64,000 bases of DNA from Aureimonas sp. ME7 (GTDB taxonomy: Bacteria; Pseudomonadota; Alphaproteobacteria; Rhizobiales; Rhizobiaceae), in NCBI RefSeq assembly GCF_903970965.1, contig NZ_CAJCKW010000005.1, positions 237,237 to 301,236 of the forward strand. The letters run 5' to 3'. The notes beneath the pieces are model-generated. The model saw nothing but the letters and a program-made list of their open reading frames with translations. It had not been told where the DNA came from and did not search any database. Below are positions 28,693 through 38,820 of this stretch, one piece after another. Made by a program: the position numbers and the translations under genes. Position 1 is the stretch's first letter, and every line of letters starts with the position of its first letter.

Positions 28693-29715
28693 ATGTCGGC
28701 ACACACCCACGACCATCACGGCCATTCCCATAATGCGCATGGGCACGACCACCACGACCACGCCGGCCATGCCAGCGAGAAGCGGCTGCTGATCGCCGCC
28801 GGGCTGACCGGCACGTTCATGCTGGCGGAGGTGGCGGGCGGCCTGATCTCGGGCTCGCTCGCGCTTCTGGCGGACGCCGGGCATATGTTAATCGACTTCG
28901 CGGGCCTCGCGCTCGCCTGGATGGCGATCCGCATCGCGCGCCGACCAGCCGACGCGCGGCGCACCTTCGGCTACGACCGATTCCAGATCCTCGTCGCCTA
29001 TTCCAACGGGCTCGTTCTCTTCGGCATCACGGTGGTGATCCTGTTCGAAGCTTGGCGCCGACTTGCAGAGCCCGTCGAGATCCTGGCCGGCCCGATGCTC
29101 GCCGTCGCGATCGCCGGCCTCCTCGTCAACATCGTCGCCTTCTTCACGCTGCACGGCGGCGACAAGGAAGATCTCAACGTTCGCGGCGCGCTTCTCCACG
29201 TGATGGGCGATCTTCTCGGCTCGGTCGCCGCCATCGCGGCTTCGCTCACCATCCTGTGGACGGGCTGGACGCCGATCGACCCGATCCTGTCCGTGCTGGT
29301 CTGCGCCCTGATCCTCGGCAATGCCTGGCGCCTCGTGCGCGACTCCGCGCATATCCTCCTGGAAGGCGCGCCGACCGGCACTGATGCCGGCGCGATCGGC
29401 GAGCGCCTGTCCCGCGTGCCGGGCCTTGCCGGCATCCACCACGTCCATGTCTGGATGCTGACGCCCAAGCGCCGCGCCGCGACACTGCACGCGGCCCTGA
29501 CGGACGGCGCCGACGGACCGGAAACGGTGCGTGCGATCAAGGCCGAGCTGAAGGCCGCCTTCGGCATCGAGCATGCGACGATCGAGATCGAGCGCGGCAT
29601 CTGCGCCGATGACGACGCGCATTCGGCCTGCGCCGGTGGGCACGACCACGGCACCCACGATCACGACCACGACCACTCGCATCATACCCACGCCCACGCG
29701 CCGCATCCGGCCTGA
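28693..29715 (+). CDS. Cation diffusion facilitator family metal exporter (ZitB/CzcD-like)
   Basis: A 340-residue inner-membrane exporter, probably of Zn2+ and related divalent metals by proton antiport. Six helices; the metal site is seen in LLADAGHMLIDF (helix 2) and LLHVMGDLLGS (helix 5), the paired HxxxD signature of the zinc branch. Both ends are strikingly His-rich: residues 4-27 alternate His and Asp, and the last 30 residues (GHDHGTHDHDHDHSHHTHAH) do the same, likely metal-buffering tails. It sits between yejE and yejF with 7- and 13-base gaps, so it is transcribed with the peptide transporter. I start it at ATG 28693. Confidence 0.95.
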   Translation: MSAHTHDHHGHSHNAHGHDHHDHAGHASEKRLLIAAGLTGTFMLAEVAGGLISGSLALLADAGHMLIDFAGLALAWMAIRIARRPADARRTFGYDRFQILVAYSNGLVLFGITVVILFEAWRRLAEPVEILAGPMLAVAIAGLLVNIVAFFTLHGGDKEDLNVRGALLHVMGDLLGSVAAIAASLTILWTGWTPIDPILSVLVCALILGNAWRLVRDSAHILLEGAPTGTDAGAIGERLSRVPGLAGIHHVHVWMLTPKRRAATLHAALTDGADGPETVRAIKAELKAAFGIEHATIEIERGICADDDAHSACAGGHDHGTHDHDHDHSHHTHAHAPHPA

Positions 29716-29728
29716 GGAAACCCGACGC

Positions 29729-31386
<1,658 letters not shown>

Positions 31387-31390
<4 letters not shown>

Positions 31391-32046
31391 GCGCGCCGAC
31401 CTATCGCAGCCGGCTGGAAGACCAGACGCTGGGCCACGCGATCCTGGAAGAGCGTCGCGTCTTCGACGGGTTCCGCCCGCTCGATGTCGTCACCGTGACG
31501 CACGAGCCCCTGGGGAATCGCAACGCCGCCAAGGTGCGGCGTGAGATCGTGCGCGGCGGGCGCTGCGCCGTGGTGATCCCCTATGACCCTGCGCGCGACG
31601 AGATCGTGGTGATCCGCCAGTTCCGCATCGGCGCGGCGCTGGCAAGCGAGAACGCCGCCCCGCTGGAACTGCCGGCGGGCGGCATCGATGAGGGCGAGGA
31701 TCCGGCAACGGGCGCCGCGCGCGAGCTGGCGGAGGAAACAGGGCTCGAAGCCGCGGCCGTCGGCCATTGCTTCTCCGTCCTTTCCACGCCCGGCCTCACC
31801 GACGAACTCGCGATGATCTTCCTTGCCATCGTCGATACGTCGGCGCTGGAAGCTGAGGGCGGTAAGGCGGACGAAGACGAGGACATCCTCACCATCCGAG
31901 CGCGCTTCGACGACCTTCTTGCGGCAGTGGACGAAGGGGTGATCCAGAACGGTTTCCTCGTCTGCGCGACGCATTGGTTCGCGCGCCATGGCCGGGCACG
32001 TGCGAAACTCCTGGTGGATTCGATTCGAACGGACGCAATCTCTTGA
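31387..32046 (+). CDS. NUDIX hydrolase, ADP-ribose pyrophosphatase-like
   Basis: A 219-residue hydrolase of the NudF/ADP-sugar pyrophosphatase group. The Nudix box starts at GGIDEGEDPATGAARELAEE and has the REUxEE core (RELAEETGLEA). The upstream segment VVIRQFRIGAAL and the following LSTPGLTDELAMIF match the ADP-ribose diphosphatase subfamily. It is coupled to yejF by a 4-base overlap and to ghrA by a TTGA overlap at its stop, so it belongs to the end of the Yej operon although its role there is not obvious. Confidence 0.92.
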
Positions 32047-32984
32047 GCATTCTCCTGTCGGTAACCGGTTTCGACGCTTCGCGCTGGATGGAGGCCCTAC
32101 TCGCGGCAGCTCCCAAGGAAACGGTGGTCCTGCGCCCCGCGAGCGCGGCGGACGAGAGCATCGACTATGCCGTGGTCTGGAAGCAGCCGCCAGGCGTCCT
32201 GTCCAACCTGCCGAACCTTCGCGCCGTGTTTTCGCTGGGCGCGGGCGTCGATCATATCCTGCAGGACAAGACGCTGCCCGACGTGCCGATCGCGCGCATC
32301 GTGGCGGACGATCTGACGGCGCGCATGTCGGAATACGTGGTCTGGCGCGTCCTCGACCATCAGCGTCGGGGCATGACCTACCGCGCCCAGCAGGGCGCGC
32401 GCATCTGGAACGAGCGCCGCCAGCCGGCGGCCGGCGAGATCGAGGTCGGCATTCTCGGCCTCGGCGAACTCGGGCGGGACGCCGCCGGGAAGCTTAGGAT
32501 GTTGGGCTTTCGCGTCTCGGGATGGAGCCGGCGCAAACGTCGGATCGAGGGCGTCGAGTGCTTCCACGGCGAGGACGGCCTGGAGACCGTGTTGCGGCGC
32601 TCCGACATTCTCGTCGTCCTCCTGCCGCTGACGGCGGAAACGCGGGGGTTCATCGACGACGCACTCCTGTCGCGACTCAAGCGCGAAACGCCGCTCGGCA
32701 CGCCGGTCCTCATCAATGCCGGGCGCGGCGGCCTGCAGAAGGATTCGGCGATCCTGCGCGCGTTGAACGACGGGCGCCTGATGGAAGCCTCGCTCGACGT
32801 CTTCGAACGCGAGCCCCTCCCCTCGAACAGCCCGCTCTGGCGCCACCCGCGCGTCTTCGTCACGCCCCACGCGGCGGCCTCGTCCGACCCGAAAGCCTTG
32901 GCACCGATCATCATGCGCCAGATCGCGGCGCACCGGCGGGGCGAGGCCTTGTCTGGCGTCGTGGATCGGCAGGCCGGCTACTAA
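32043..32984 (+). CDS. ghrA: Glyoxylate/hydroxypyruvate reductase A
   Basis: A 313-residue NAD(P)H-dependent 2-hydroxyacid dehydrogenase that reduces glyoxylate and hydroxypyruvate. The Rossmann motif is GILGLGELGRDAAGKL at about residues 138-153, the catalytic Arg lies in NAGRGGLQ and the Glu/His pair in FEREPLP and VTPHAAA. Length equals the E. coli enzyme (312). The start is TTG 32043, which shares bases with the preceding TGA stop and gives MSILLSVTGFDASRW. The stop overlaps the convergent NlpC/P60 gene by 4 bases. Confidence 0.93.
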   Translation: MSILLSVTGFDASRWMEALLAAAPKETVVLRPASAADESIDYAVVWKQPPGVLSNLPNLRAVFSLGAGVDHILQDKTLPDVPIARIVADDLTARMSEYVVWRVLDHQRRGMTYRAQQGARIWNERRQPAAGEIEVGILGLGELGRDAAGKLRMLGFRVSGWSRRKRRIEGVECFHGEDGLETVLRRSDILVVLLPLTAETRGFIDDALLSRLKRETPLGTPVLINAGRGGLQKDSAILRALNDGRLMEASLDVFEREPLPSNSPLWRHPRVFVTPHAAASSDPKALAPIIMRQIAAHRRGEALSGVVDRQAGY

Positions 32985-33847
32985 GCCGGAAGGCGCCGGC
33001 GCACGGTGACGGAAGAACCCTTCGCTTCCGCCCGGCGCACGGCGTCGGCCAAGGGCTCGGATGCCGTCGCCATGTGATGGGCGTTGGCATGGAGCAACGT
33101 TTCCGCATCGCGCATGATGCCGACATGGCCGCGCCAGAACACGAGGTCGCCGCGACGCAGCGACTCCCCATCCGGAATGACGTCGCCGAGCGAGGCGGAT
33201 TGCAGATCGGTGTCGCGCGGCGCATCGAGCCCGCAGGCCTGCAGCGACAGTTGCACGAGACCCGAACAGTCGATCCCGAGCGCGGACTTGCCACCCCAGA
33301 GATAAGGCACGGCCAGGAACGCTTCGGCCACGGTCACGAAGTCGGCGGCGGGCGCCCCGATCTCCCGCGCATGCTGGCGCACCACCGCGCCGAACGGCTC
33401 GATCAGAAGATAGTCGGCATTGCGGTCGCTCCCCTCGCCGCGAACGCGGATCGCCGCGCCGAGCGTCAGGTCGCGCATCGGCGGCTGCTTGATGTCGGGT
33501 CCGGGGAAGACGAAGGTGCGCGGCACGCCGATGACATGAGTGGGCTCGAGCGGCGGCCCGTTCAGGATCGAAGCGCTCGGCATCCAGCCGACATAGCGGT
33601 CGCGCGCAAGCTGCACCCAAGCCCAGCCCTCGGCCGTTTCCTCGAAGACGGTGATGGCCTCGCCGAAGAGCGCCTGCGTTTCCAGCGGTGCGTCGGGCGA
33701 CGGATGGCGCCGGAGATCTGCCACCGGCGCGTCCACATGGGCCGGCTGCCCCGCCACGAAACGCGCGGCCTCGACACGACCGCGTAAGGCCTCGTCCGCA
33801 AGATCAGCCCGGACGGCGTGGAGGCGCGGGTCCAAGGGCTTCGTCAT
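32981..33847 (-). CDS. NlpC/P60 (C40) peptidase with SH3-like domains
   Basis: A 288-residue cell-wall peptide hydrolase. The N-terminal 165 residues contain two SH3b-like segments (ALFGEAITVFEETAEGWAWV and the following region). The catalytic domain has the nucleophile in GIDCSGLVQ (Cys 194), the His in GHVGIM (about 243) and the polar third residue in LLHANAHHM. There is no signal peptide, which is common for alphaproteobacterial members that act on recycled muropeptides in the cytoplasm or are exported in other ways. Its start overlaps the stop of the small MarR-like gene (ATGA, 33844-33847). Confidence 0.92.
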   Translation of the reverse strand: MTKPLDPRLHAVRADLADEALRGRVEAARFVAGQPAHVDAPVADLRRHPSPDAPLETQALFGEAITVFEETAEGWAWVQLARDRYVGWMPSASILNGPPLEPTHVIGVPRTFVFPGPDIKQPPMRDLTLGAAIRVRGEGSDRNADYLLIEPFGAVVRQHAREIGAPAADFVTVAEAFLAVPYLWGGKSALGIDCSGLVQLSLQACGLDAPRDTDLQSASLGDVIPDGESLRRGDLVFWRGHVGIMRDAETLLHANAHHMATASEPLADAVRRAEAKGSSVTVRRRLPA

Positions 33848-34194
33848 CTCGGCAGCGCTCCCGCCTCGTCCACCAGCCGGTCCGCCATCTGGGACACGAA
33901 CAGGCTCCCCTTCACCGTGCGGCGCACGAGGACGTTTCGAAGGTCCGCCGGGTCGCGCCGGCGCTCCAGGAGTTCCATACGGCCCATCGTGTCCAGCGCG
34001 CGCGTGACCACCGGCTTCGTCACCTTGAGGCGGTCGGCGAGACCGCGCACCGTGTGGGGCGGCGGCTCGAGATAGACGGTCAGGAGAATCGCGGTCTGAC
34101 GCGTCGTCAGATCCGGTGCCGCTTCCCGCGTCTGCTTCAAGGCGTTTCCATGCAGCAGGCGGAGCGCCTGCGCCGGACGGATCTCGATGCCCAT
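33844..34194 (-). CDS. Small MarR-like winged-helix regulator
   Basis: A 116-residue protein that is nearly only a winged helix: TTRQTAILLTVYLEPPPHTVRG, recognition helix LADRLKVTKPVVTRALDTM and wing RRDPADLRNVLVRRT, the MarR-type DxRxx pattern. It is shorter than usual MarR proteins (about 140-150), lacking part of the dimerisation helices. It is coupled to the NlpC/P60 gene and lies 76 bases behind the M17 aminopeptidase gene. That gap holds a separated inverted repeat (TTCAACT at 34198-34204, AGTTGAA at 34245-34251), a possible operator; this is inference. Confidence 0.85.
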   Translation of the reverse strand: MGIEIRPAQALRLLHGNALKQTREAAPDLTTRQTAILLTVYLEPPPHTVRGLADRLKVTKPVVTRALDTMGRMELLERRRDPADLRNVLVRRTVKGSLFVSQMADRLVDEAGALPR

Positions 34195-34270
34195 CCCTTC
34201 AACTCCGAACTCACCGTCTCATCTCGTTTCGGAGCCGGTCCGTTAGTTGAATACGGGGATTGCGGCTCTT

Positions 34271-35650
34271 TCAAGAGGCGCCGTAGCGCTGGGTGAGAAC
34301 ATGGGCGAGCGCGCGAATGCCCTGCGCTTCGCCCCCGACCGGTCCGAGCGGGCTCGCCTGCGGGCGCCAGCCGAACACGTCGAGATGCACCCACGATCCC
34401 GCCTTCTCGACGAAGCCCTGCAGGAACAGCGCAGCGGTGACGGAACCGGCGAAACCGTCGGCGGTCACGTTGTTGATATCAGCGATCTTGGAGGCGAGGT
34501 TCCGGGCGTAGGGCTTCCACAGGGGGAGGCGCCAGAGCGGGTCGTGAAGCGTGGCTGCCGCCGCGCCGATCTCGGCGGCCAGCTCTTCGTCGTCGGTGAA
34601 GAACGGCGGCAGGTCGGGGCCGAGCGCGACGCGTGCGGCGCCCGTCAGCGTCGCCATGTCGATCAGGATCTCCGGGCTTTCCTCGTCGGCAAGCGTCAGG
34701 GCGTCGGCCAGGATCAGTCGCCCCTCGGCGTCCGTGTTGCCGATCTCGACCGTCCGCCCCTTGCGGCTCGGCAGCACGTCGCCGGGGCGAAACGCGTTGG
34801 CCGAGATCGAATTCTCGACGGCGGGGATCAGGACGCGCAGGCGAACGGCCAAGTTCGAGCCCATCACGATGCGCGCGAGCCCAAGGACATTGGCCGCCCC
34901 GCCCATGTCCTTCTTCATCAGAAGCATGCCGGAGGCCGGCTTGATGTCGAGGCCGCCGGTGTCGAAGGCGACGCCTTTGCCGACCAGCGTGATTCTTGGC
35001 GCATCCTCGCGTCCCCAGCGCAGATCGACGAGCCTCGGCGCCGTCGCGCTGGCACGCCCGACCGCATGGATCATCGGAAAGTTGTCGCGCAGAAGATCGT
35101 CGCCCGTGGTCACCGAGACCTCGGCGCCGAACTCGGCGGCAAGGCTGCGCACCGCCGCCTCGATCCCGTCGGGCCCGAGATCGTTGGTGGGCGTGTTGAT
35201 CAGGTCGCGGACCTGGAAGATCGAAGACGCCTGGAGGCGAACCTTCTCCGCGTCGGTGCCCGGCGGAACCACCAGTCGCGCGCCCTCCTCGCCGGTCGCC
35301 TTCGAGCGATAGCGATCGAAGCGGTAGGTGCCGAGCAGGAAGCCGAGCGCCGCCAGATCGGCGTCGAGCGCCGCGCCGTCCTCCAGCGACCATTCGCCCT
35401 TCGGCAGAGAGGCGGCTACCGCGCCCGTGAGGAGCGAGCGCTCCGCCTTCGCCCCGTCGCGCCCGCCAAGGCCGATCACCGCCGAACCTATCTCCCCGTT
35501 CGCCCCGGGAGCGACGAGGACGGCGCCGACCGCCGCCTTGTATCCGGTCGCCTCGCTCCACGCCTGCGCCGCCTCCGGCAACGCCTCGTCCTCGTGGCGA
35601 AGGTGAATCGGCCGGGCGTCGGCGCTCGAGTCCAGAAGGCGATCGGTCAT
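34271..35650 (-). CDS. Leucyl aminopeptidase family protein (M17)
   Basis: A 459-residue cytosolic two-metal aminopeptidase. The signature NTDAEGRLILADAL carries metal ligands, and GKGVAFDTGGLDIKPASGM supplies the Lys and Asp of the active site. Length and layout fit the PepB/M17 group rather than PepA. It probably completes peptide breakdown. The next genes on the strand are a MarR-like regulator and an NlpC/P60 peptidase, giving a small peptide and cell-wall turnover unit. No signal peptide. Confidence 0.94.
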   Translation of the reverse strand: MTDRLLDSSADARPIHLRHEDEALPEAAQAWSEATGYKAAVGAVLVAPGANGEIGSAVIGLGGRDGAKAERSLLTGAVAASLPKGEWSLEDGAALDADLAALGFLLGTYRFDRYRSKATGEEGARLVVPPGTDAEKVRLQASSIFQVRDLINTPTNDLGPDGIEAAVRSLAAEFGAEVSVTTGDDLLRDNFPMIHAVGRASATAPRLVDLRWGREDAPRITLVGKGVAFDTGGLDIKPASGMLLMKKDMGGAANVLGLARIVMGSNLAVRLRVLIPAVENSISANAFRPGDVLPSRKGRTVEIGNTDAEGRLILADALTLADEESPEILIDMATLTGAARVALGPDLPPFFTDDEELAAEIGAAAATLHDPLWRLPLWKPYARNLASKIADINNVTADGFAGSVTAALFLQGFVEKAGSWVHLDVFGWRPQASPLGPVGGEAQGIRALAHVLTQRYGAS

Positions 35651-35754
35651 TCGGATGAAAACCTCTGTCGGTCACGCTCCGACAATCAAGGGAGCGGTAA
35701 GGTTAACGATTTATCACTGGGACCAATGCCCAAGGACTGGCCGATCGGGATCCC

Positions 35755-36636
35755 ATGCGCGCTCAGGAACAATCGAACCGGCTCCAGGCCACCGCCCGTC
35801 GCGCATCGGCCTACGCCGAGCGCTTGCCGGACGCAAGGCACGCCCTTCTGGCCGGCGGTCTCGCCGCGCTGGCGATGCTGGCCGGGTGCAACCAGACCTC
35901 GCGCATGCATACCGGCTCGATCGGCCCATCCTCCGCCTCCACGCCTGTTGCACCGCACGGCGAAAAGGCCTTGGCAGACATGTCGGCGGACGAGCTTGCG
36001 GGCGCCGTCCGCGCCTACGGCGCGCGCTACGAGGGCAATCCGAAGGATCGCGACACCGGCCTCGCCTATGCCTCCGCCCTCCAGATGACAGGGCGCAACG
36101 ACCAGTCGCTCGCCGTGATGCGCCAGATGGCGATCGCCCATCCGGAGGATCGGGACGTTCTCGGGGCCTACGGCAAGGCGCTGGCGGCGGCCGGCGATCT
36201 TCCCAAGGCGCTCGAGACCGTGCGCCGCGCGCAGCGCCCGGACCGCCCCGATTGGCGCCTCCTGTCGGCGGAAGGCGCGATCCTCGACCAGCTCGGCGAG
36301 GCGACCCAGGCGCGCGCGCTCTACGAGAAGGCGCTGGTGATCCAGCCGAACGAGCCCTCCGTCCTATCCAATCTCGGCATGTCCTATCTCTTGGCGAACG
36401 ATCTCGCCAAGGCGGAAACCTACCTGTCGCGCGCGGTCGCCCTGCCCGGCGCCGACCCGCGCGTGCGCCAGAACCTTGCGCTGGTGATCGGCCTCCAGGG
36501 CCGCTTCTCGGAAGCCGAAAAGACCGCCTCCGCCGTCCTCAGCCCCGAAGAAGCGCGCGCCAACGTCGCCTATCTCAAGCAGATGCTGTCCCAGATGAAC
36601 ACTTGGTCGGAACTCGCCGCCGAGGATCGCGGCTGA
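35755..36636 (+). CDS. tadD: TadD-like tetratricopeptide lipoprotein of the Tad pilus
   Basis: A 293-residue protein. A lipobox LAGC ends at Cys 45 after a hydrophobic stretch (HALLAGGLAALAML), predicting a lipoprotein pilotin. From about residue 85 onward there are four to five TPR units (for example DTGLAYASALQMTGRNDQ and VLSNLGMSYLLANDLAKAETYL). TadD/pilotin proteins help the secretin CpaC assemble. The 44 residues before Cys are long for a signal peptide; a later start is possible but no better ribosome site was found. It converges with the GT61 gene, only 15 bases away. Confidence 0.85.
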   Translation: MRAQEQSNRLQATARRASAYAERLPDARHALLAGGLAALAMLAGCNQTSRMHTGSIGPSSASTPVAPHGEKALADMSADELAGAVRAYGARYEGNPKDRDTGLAYASALQMTGRNDQSLAVMRQMAIAHPEDRDVLGAYGKALAAAGDLPKALETVRRAQRPDRPDWRLLSAEGAILDQLGEATQARALYEKALVIQPNEPSVLSNLGMSYLLANDLAKAETYLSRAVALPGADPRVRQNLALVIGLQGRFSEAEKTASAVLSPEEARANVAYLKQMLSQMNTWSELAAEDRG

Positions 36637-36651
36637 CGCGGTCGCTCCCGT

Positions 36652-37803
36652 TCAGTGTGACCTGAACAGGATCCGGGATGCGAAGGACCGGGCGAGACGC
36701 AGCGCCTGTGGGCGATCGCGCCCTTTCGCCTCGGACGCCCCGCGCAGGTATCGCAGGAGATCGCGGAATGCGGCGCGTCGATAGGCCCAGCGACCGGGCG
36801 CGGGGATATCGATGCCGAAGCGGGACAGGCTTCCGCGCAGGGCATCCAGGTCCACGAGAGAAACGCCGAGATGGATATGCTGGAAGCCGGTGTTCCGATC
36901 GTAGTACATCGTTCCGATCTGGTTCGGCTGGCCGACCGTCGCAAAGCGGTGGGACCTTGGAGCGAGAATGCGCTCGAAGAAGCCTGCCTTGATCGACTTC
37001 GGGATCAGCAGCACGTTCTTCAGGGCGCCCGTCCCCATCAGTTCGGTGCCGTGGCAGGCAGAGCCCTGCGTGAACACCACGCATCGCGCCTTGCGATAAT
37101 GGTCCATCTGCTCGGCGAAGGGATGCTCTTCGGGATAAAAGGGCACAAAGCCAGCGCGGCGAAGCCAGAGTTCGACATGGGCCTCGCCGAGAAGTCCGCC
37201 TTCCAGGGCGCGGTTGGCGCGTGAGACGTAGAGAAGCGGCGGGCGCTCGCGATCGCCGAACAGGGCATCGAGCTTGCGCTCCGTAGAGCTTCGGAGCGCT
37301 TCAAGGTACCAGCCGGGCGGATCGCCGTGATGCTCAGCCGCCTGCGGAACGAGATGAAGCCGCTCCACGACGAGATCGCGGATCGCGATCGTGACGTTGT
37401 CCGGCCCGAGATCGAGAAAGGCCAGGATGTCGCGAATGTGTTGGGGAAGCCGGTCGAAGCTCGCATTAGCCTCGTGGTCGGCGGCGCCGACGAACAGGTA
37501 GCGATCGGGAAGACCCGCCAGGCGAGCGGGGACGATCCGGTGCACCATCTCGGCCATGAAGTGTCCGAAATGGTCGTACATCGCGCCGGCATAGGTGTGG
37601 TCGCCGTTCAGCATGGCCGGATCACGCAACGCATCCCCGAAATTGTCGACGACCCCGCCTGCACGATGGTGCCGAAAGATCGCAAGTTCGGGAGCGTGGA
37701 GCAGCGGCCCGCCGCGATAGCCGATCGGGTGCTGGACAATTGGAGCGACGAAGGCTTGGACCTCCGCGTCCTTCAGGCAGACGTAGGGAATGTCGCGTTC
37801 CAA
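36652..37803 (-). CDS. Glycosyltransferase family 61-like protein
   Basis: A 383-residue protein with the DUF563/GT61 pattern: NYxxH-like segment AGAMYDHFGHFMAEMVHRI near residue 72, PPLLYVSRANRA in the middle, and EHPFAEQMDHYRKARCVVFTQGSACHGTELM, the donor-binding end. There is no signal peptide or membrane segment. GT61 proteins add sugars to protein or polysaccharide acceptors; here the acceptor is unknown. It lies 14 bases behind tadC on the same strand as the whole pilus operon, so it is likely expressed with it and could modify pilus components or envelope polysaccharide (inference). Confidence 0.82.
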   Translation of the reverse strand: MERDIPYVCLKDAEVQAFVAPIVQHPIGYRGGPLLHAPELAIFRHHRAGGVVDNFGDALRDPAMLNGDHTYAGAMYDHFGHFMAEMVHRIVPARLAGLPDRYLFVGAADHEANASFDRLPQHIRDILAFLDLGPDNVTIAIRDLVVERLHLVPQAAEHHGDPPGWYLEALRSSTERKLDALFGDRERPPLLYVSRANRALEGGLLGEAHVELWLRRAGFVPFYPEEHPFAEQMDHYRKARCVVFTQGSACHGTELMGTGALKNVLLIPKSIKAGFFERILAPRSHRFATVGQPNQIGTMYYDRNTGFQHIHLGVSLVDLDALRGSLSRFGIDIPAPGRWAYRRAAFRDLLRYLRGASEAKGRDRPQALRLARSFASRILFRSH

Positions 37804-37817
37804 CTCCGACCCTTCCC

Positions 37818-38810
37818 TCAGGTCTTTTCCATGATCTGGATGATGGCGGGGCCGATGATGACGGCGAAAAGGACGGGTAGGAAGAACAGGATCATCGGCA
37901 CGGTGAGCTTGGGCGGCAGGGCGGCGGCCTTCTTCTCGGCCAGCGTCATGCGTGCGTCGCGGCTTTCCTGCGCCATGGTGCGCAGGGCGACGCCGAGCGG
38001 CGTGCCGTAGCGCTCGGCCTGGATCAGGGCGGTGGACACCGAGCGCACCGATTCGAGATTGGTGCGTGCCACGAGGTTCTCGTAGGCCTGCCGTCGCTCG
38101 GGCAGGTAGGACAGCTCGGCGCAGACGAGGACGAGTTCCTCGGCCAGCGGCACGGACTGGATGCCGATTTCATCGGCCACGCGGCGGAAGGCGGACTCGA
38201 TCGCCGTGCCCGATTCCACGCAGATCAGGAGAAGATCCAGCGCGTCCGGCCAGGCACGGGTGATCGACAGGGTGCGCTTCGAGGCGGCGTTCGAGACGTA
38301 GAAGTTCGGCGCGTAGAAGCCGACATAGGCCGCGATGATGCAGGCGAAGATGCGGATCGGCGTCGCATGCTCGGCCAGAAGGCCGAGGCCAAAGATGTAG
38401 AAGGCGGCGACAAGCCCGAACACCATCGGCAGGGCGAAGCGGCAAAACAGAAACAGCGTCAGCGCGCGCTGGGAGCGAAGGCCGGCGATGCGAAGCTTCG
38501 CCAGCGTCTTGTCGTCCGCCAGCGCCTTGCGCAGGTCGAGCTTCTCGACGACCTTGGCGGCGAAGGACTGGTCCGTTTCCTTGCGAAGGCCCCTTCCCCG
38601 CGCGCCGTCCTTCTCGCTCGCCAGCCGCGCGCGCTCGCGTGCGCGGACCTCGTCGCGCTCCAGCGCAACCGCGCGCATGCGCGTCTTCAACTCGCGCCCC
38701 GACACGAGCGGAAGCGCGATGGTGATGAAGGTGGCGAACACCGCGACGCCGACCAGAAGCCCCAGCGCGGCTTCGCTCGACAGCCCGAGAATTTGGAGGA
38801 CGGCGTCCAC
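37818..38810 (-). CDS. tadC: Tad pilus inner-membrane platform protein TadC
   Basis: A 330-residue type II secretion F-domain protein. Membrane helices lie near residues 8-30 and 115-155 and at the C-terminus (LTVPMILFFLPVLFAVIIGPAIIQIM). The T2SSF domain is recognisable in WPDALDLLLICVESGTAIESAFRRVADEIG and ALIQAERYGTPLGVALRTMA. With TadB it forms the pilus assembly platform. It follows tadB after 10 bases. Confidence 0.93.
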   Translation of the reverse strand: MDAVLQILGLSSEAALGLLVGVAVFATFITIALPLVSGRELKTRMRAVALERDEVRARERARLASEKDGARGRGLRKETDQSFAAKVVEKLDLRKALADDKTLAKLRIAGLRSQRALTLFLFCRFALPMVFGLVAAFYIFGLGLLAEHATPIRIFACIIAAYVGFYAPNFYVSNAASKRTLSITRAWPDALDLLLICVESGTAIESAFRRVADEIGIQSVPLAEELVLVCAELSYLPERRQAYENLVARTNLESVRSVSTALIQAERYGTPLGVALRTMAQESRDARMTLAEKKAAALPPKLTVPMILFFLPVLFAVIIGPAIIQIMEKT

Positions 38811-38820
38811 GCTTGGGTTC

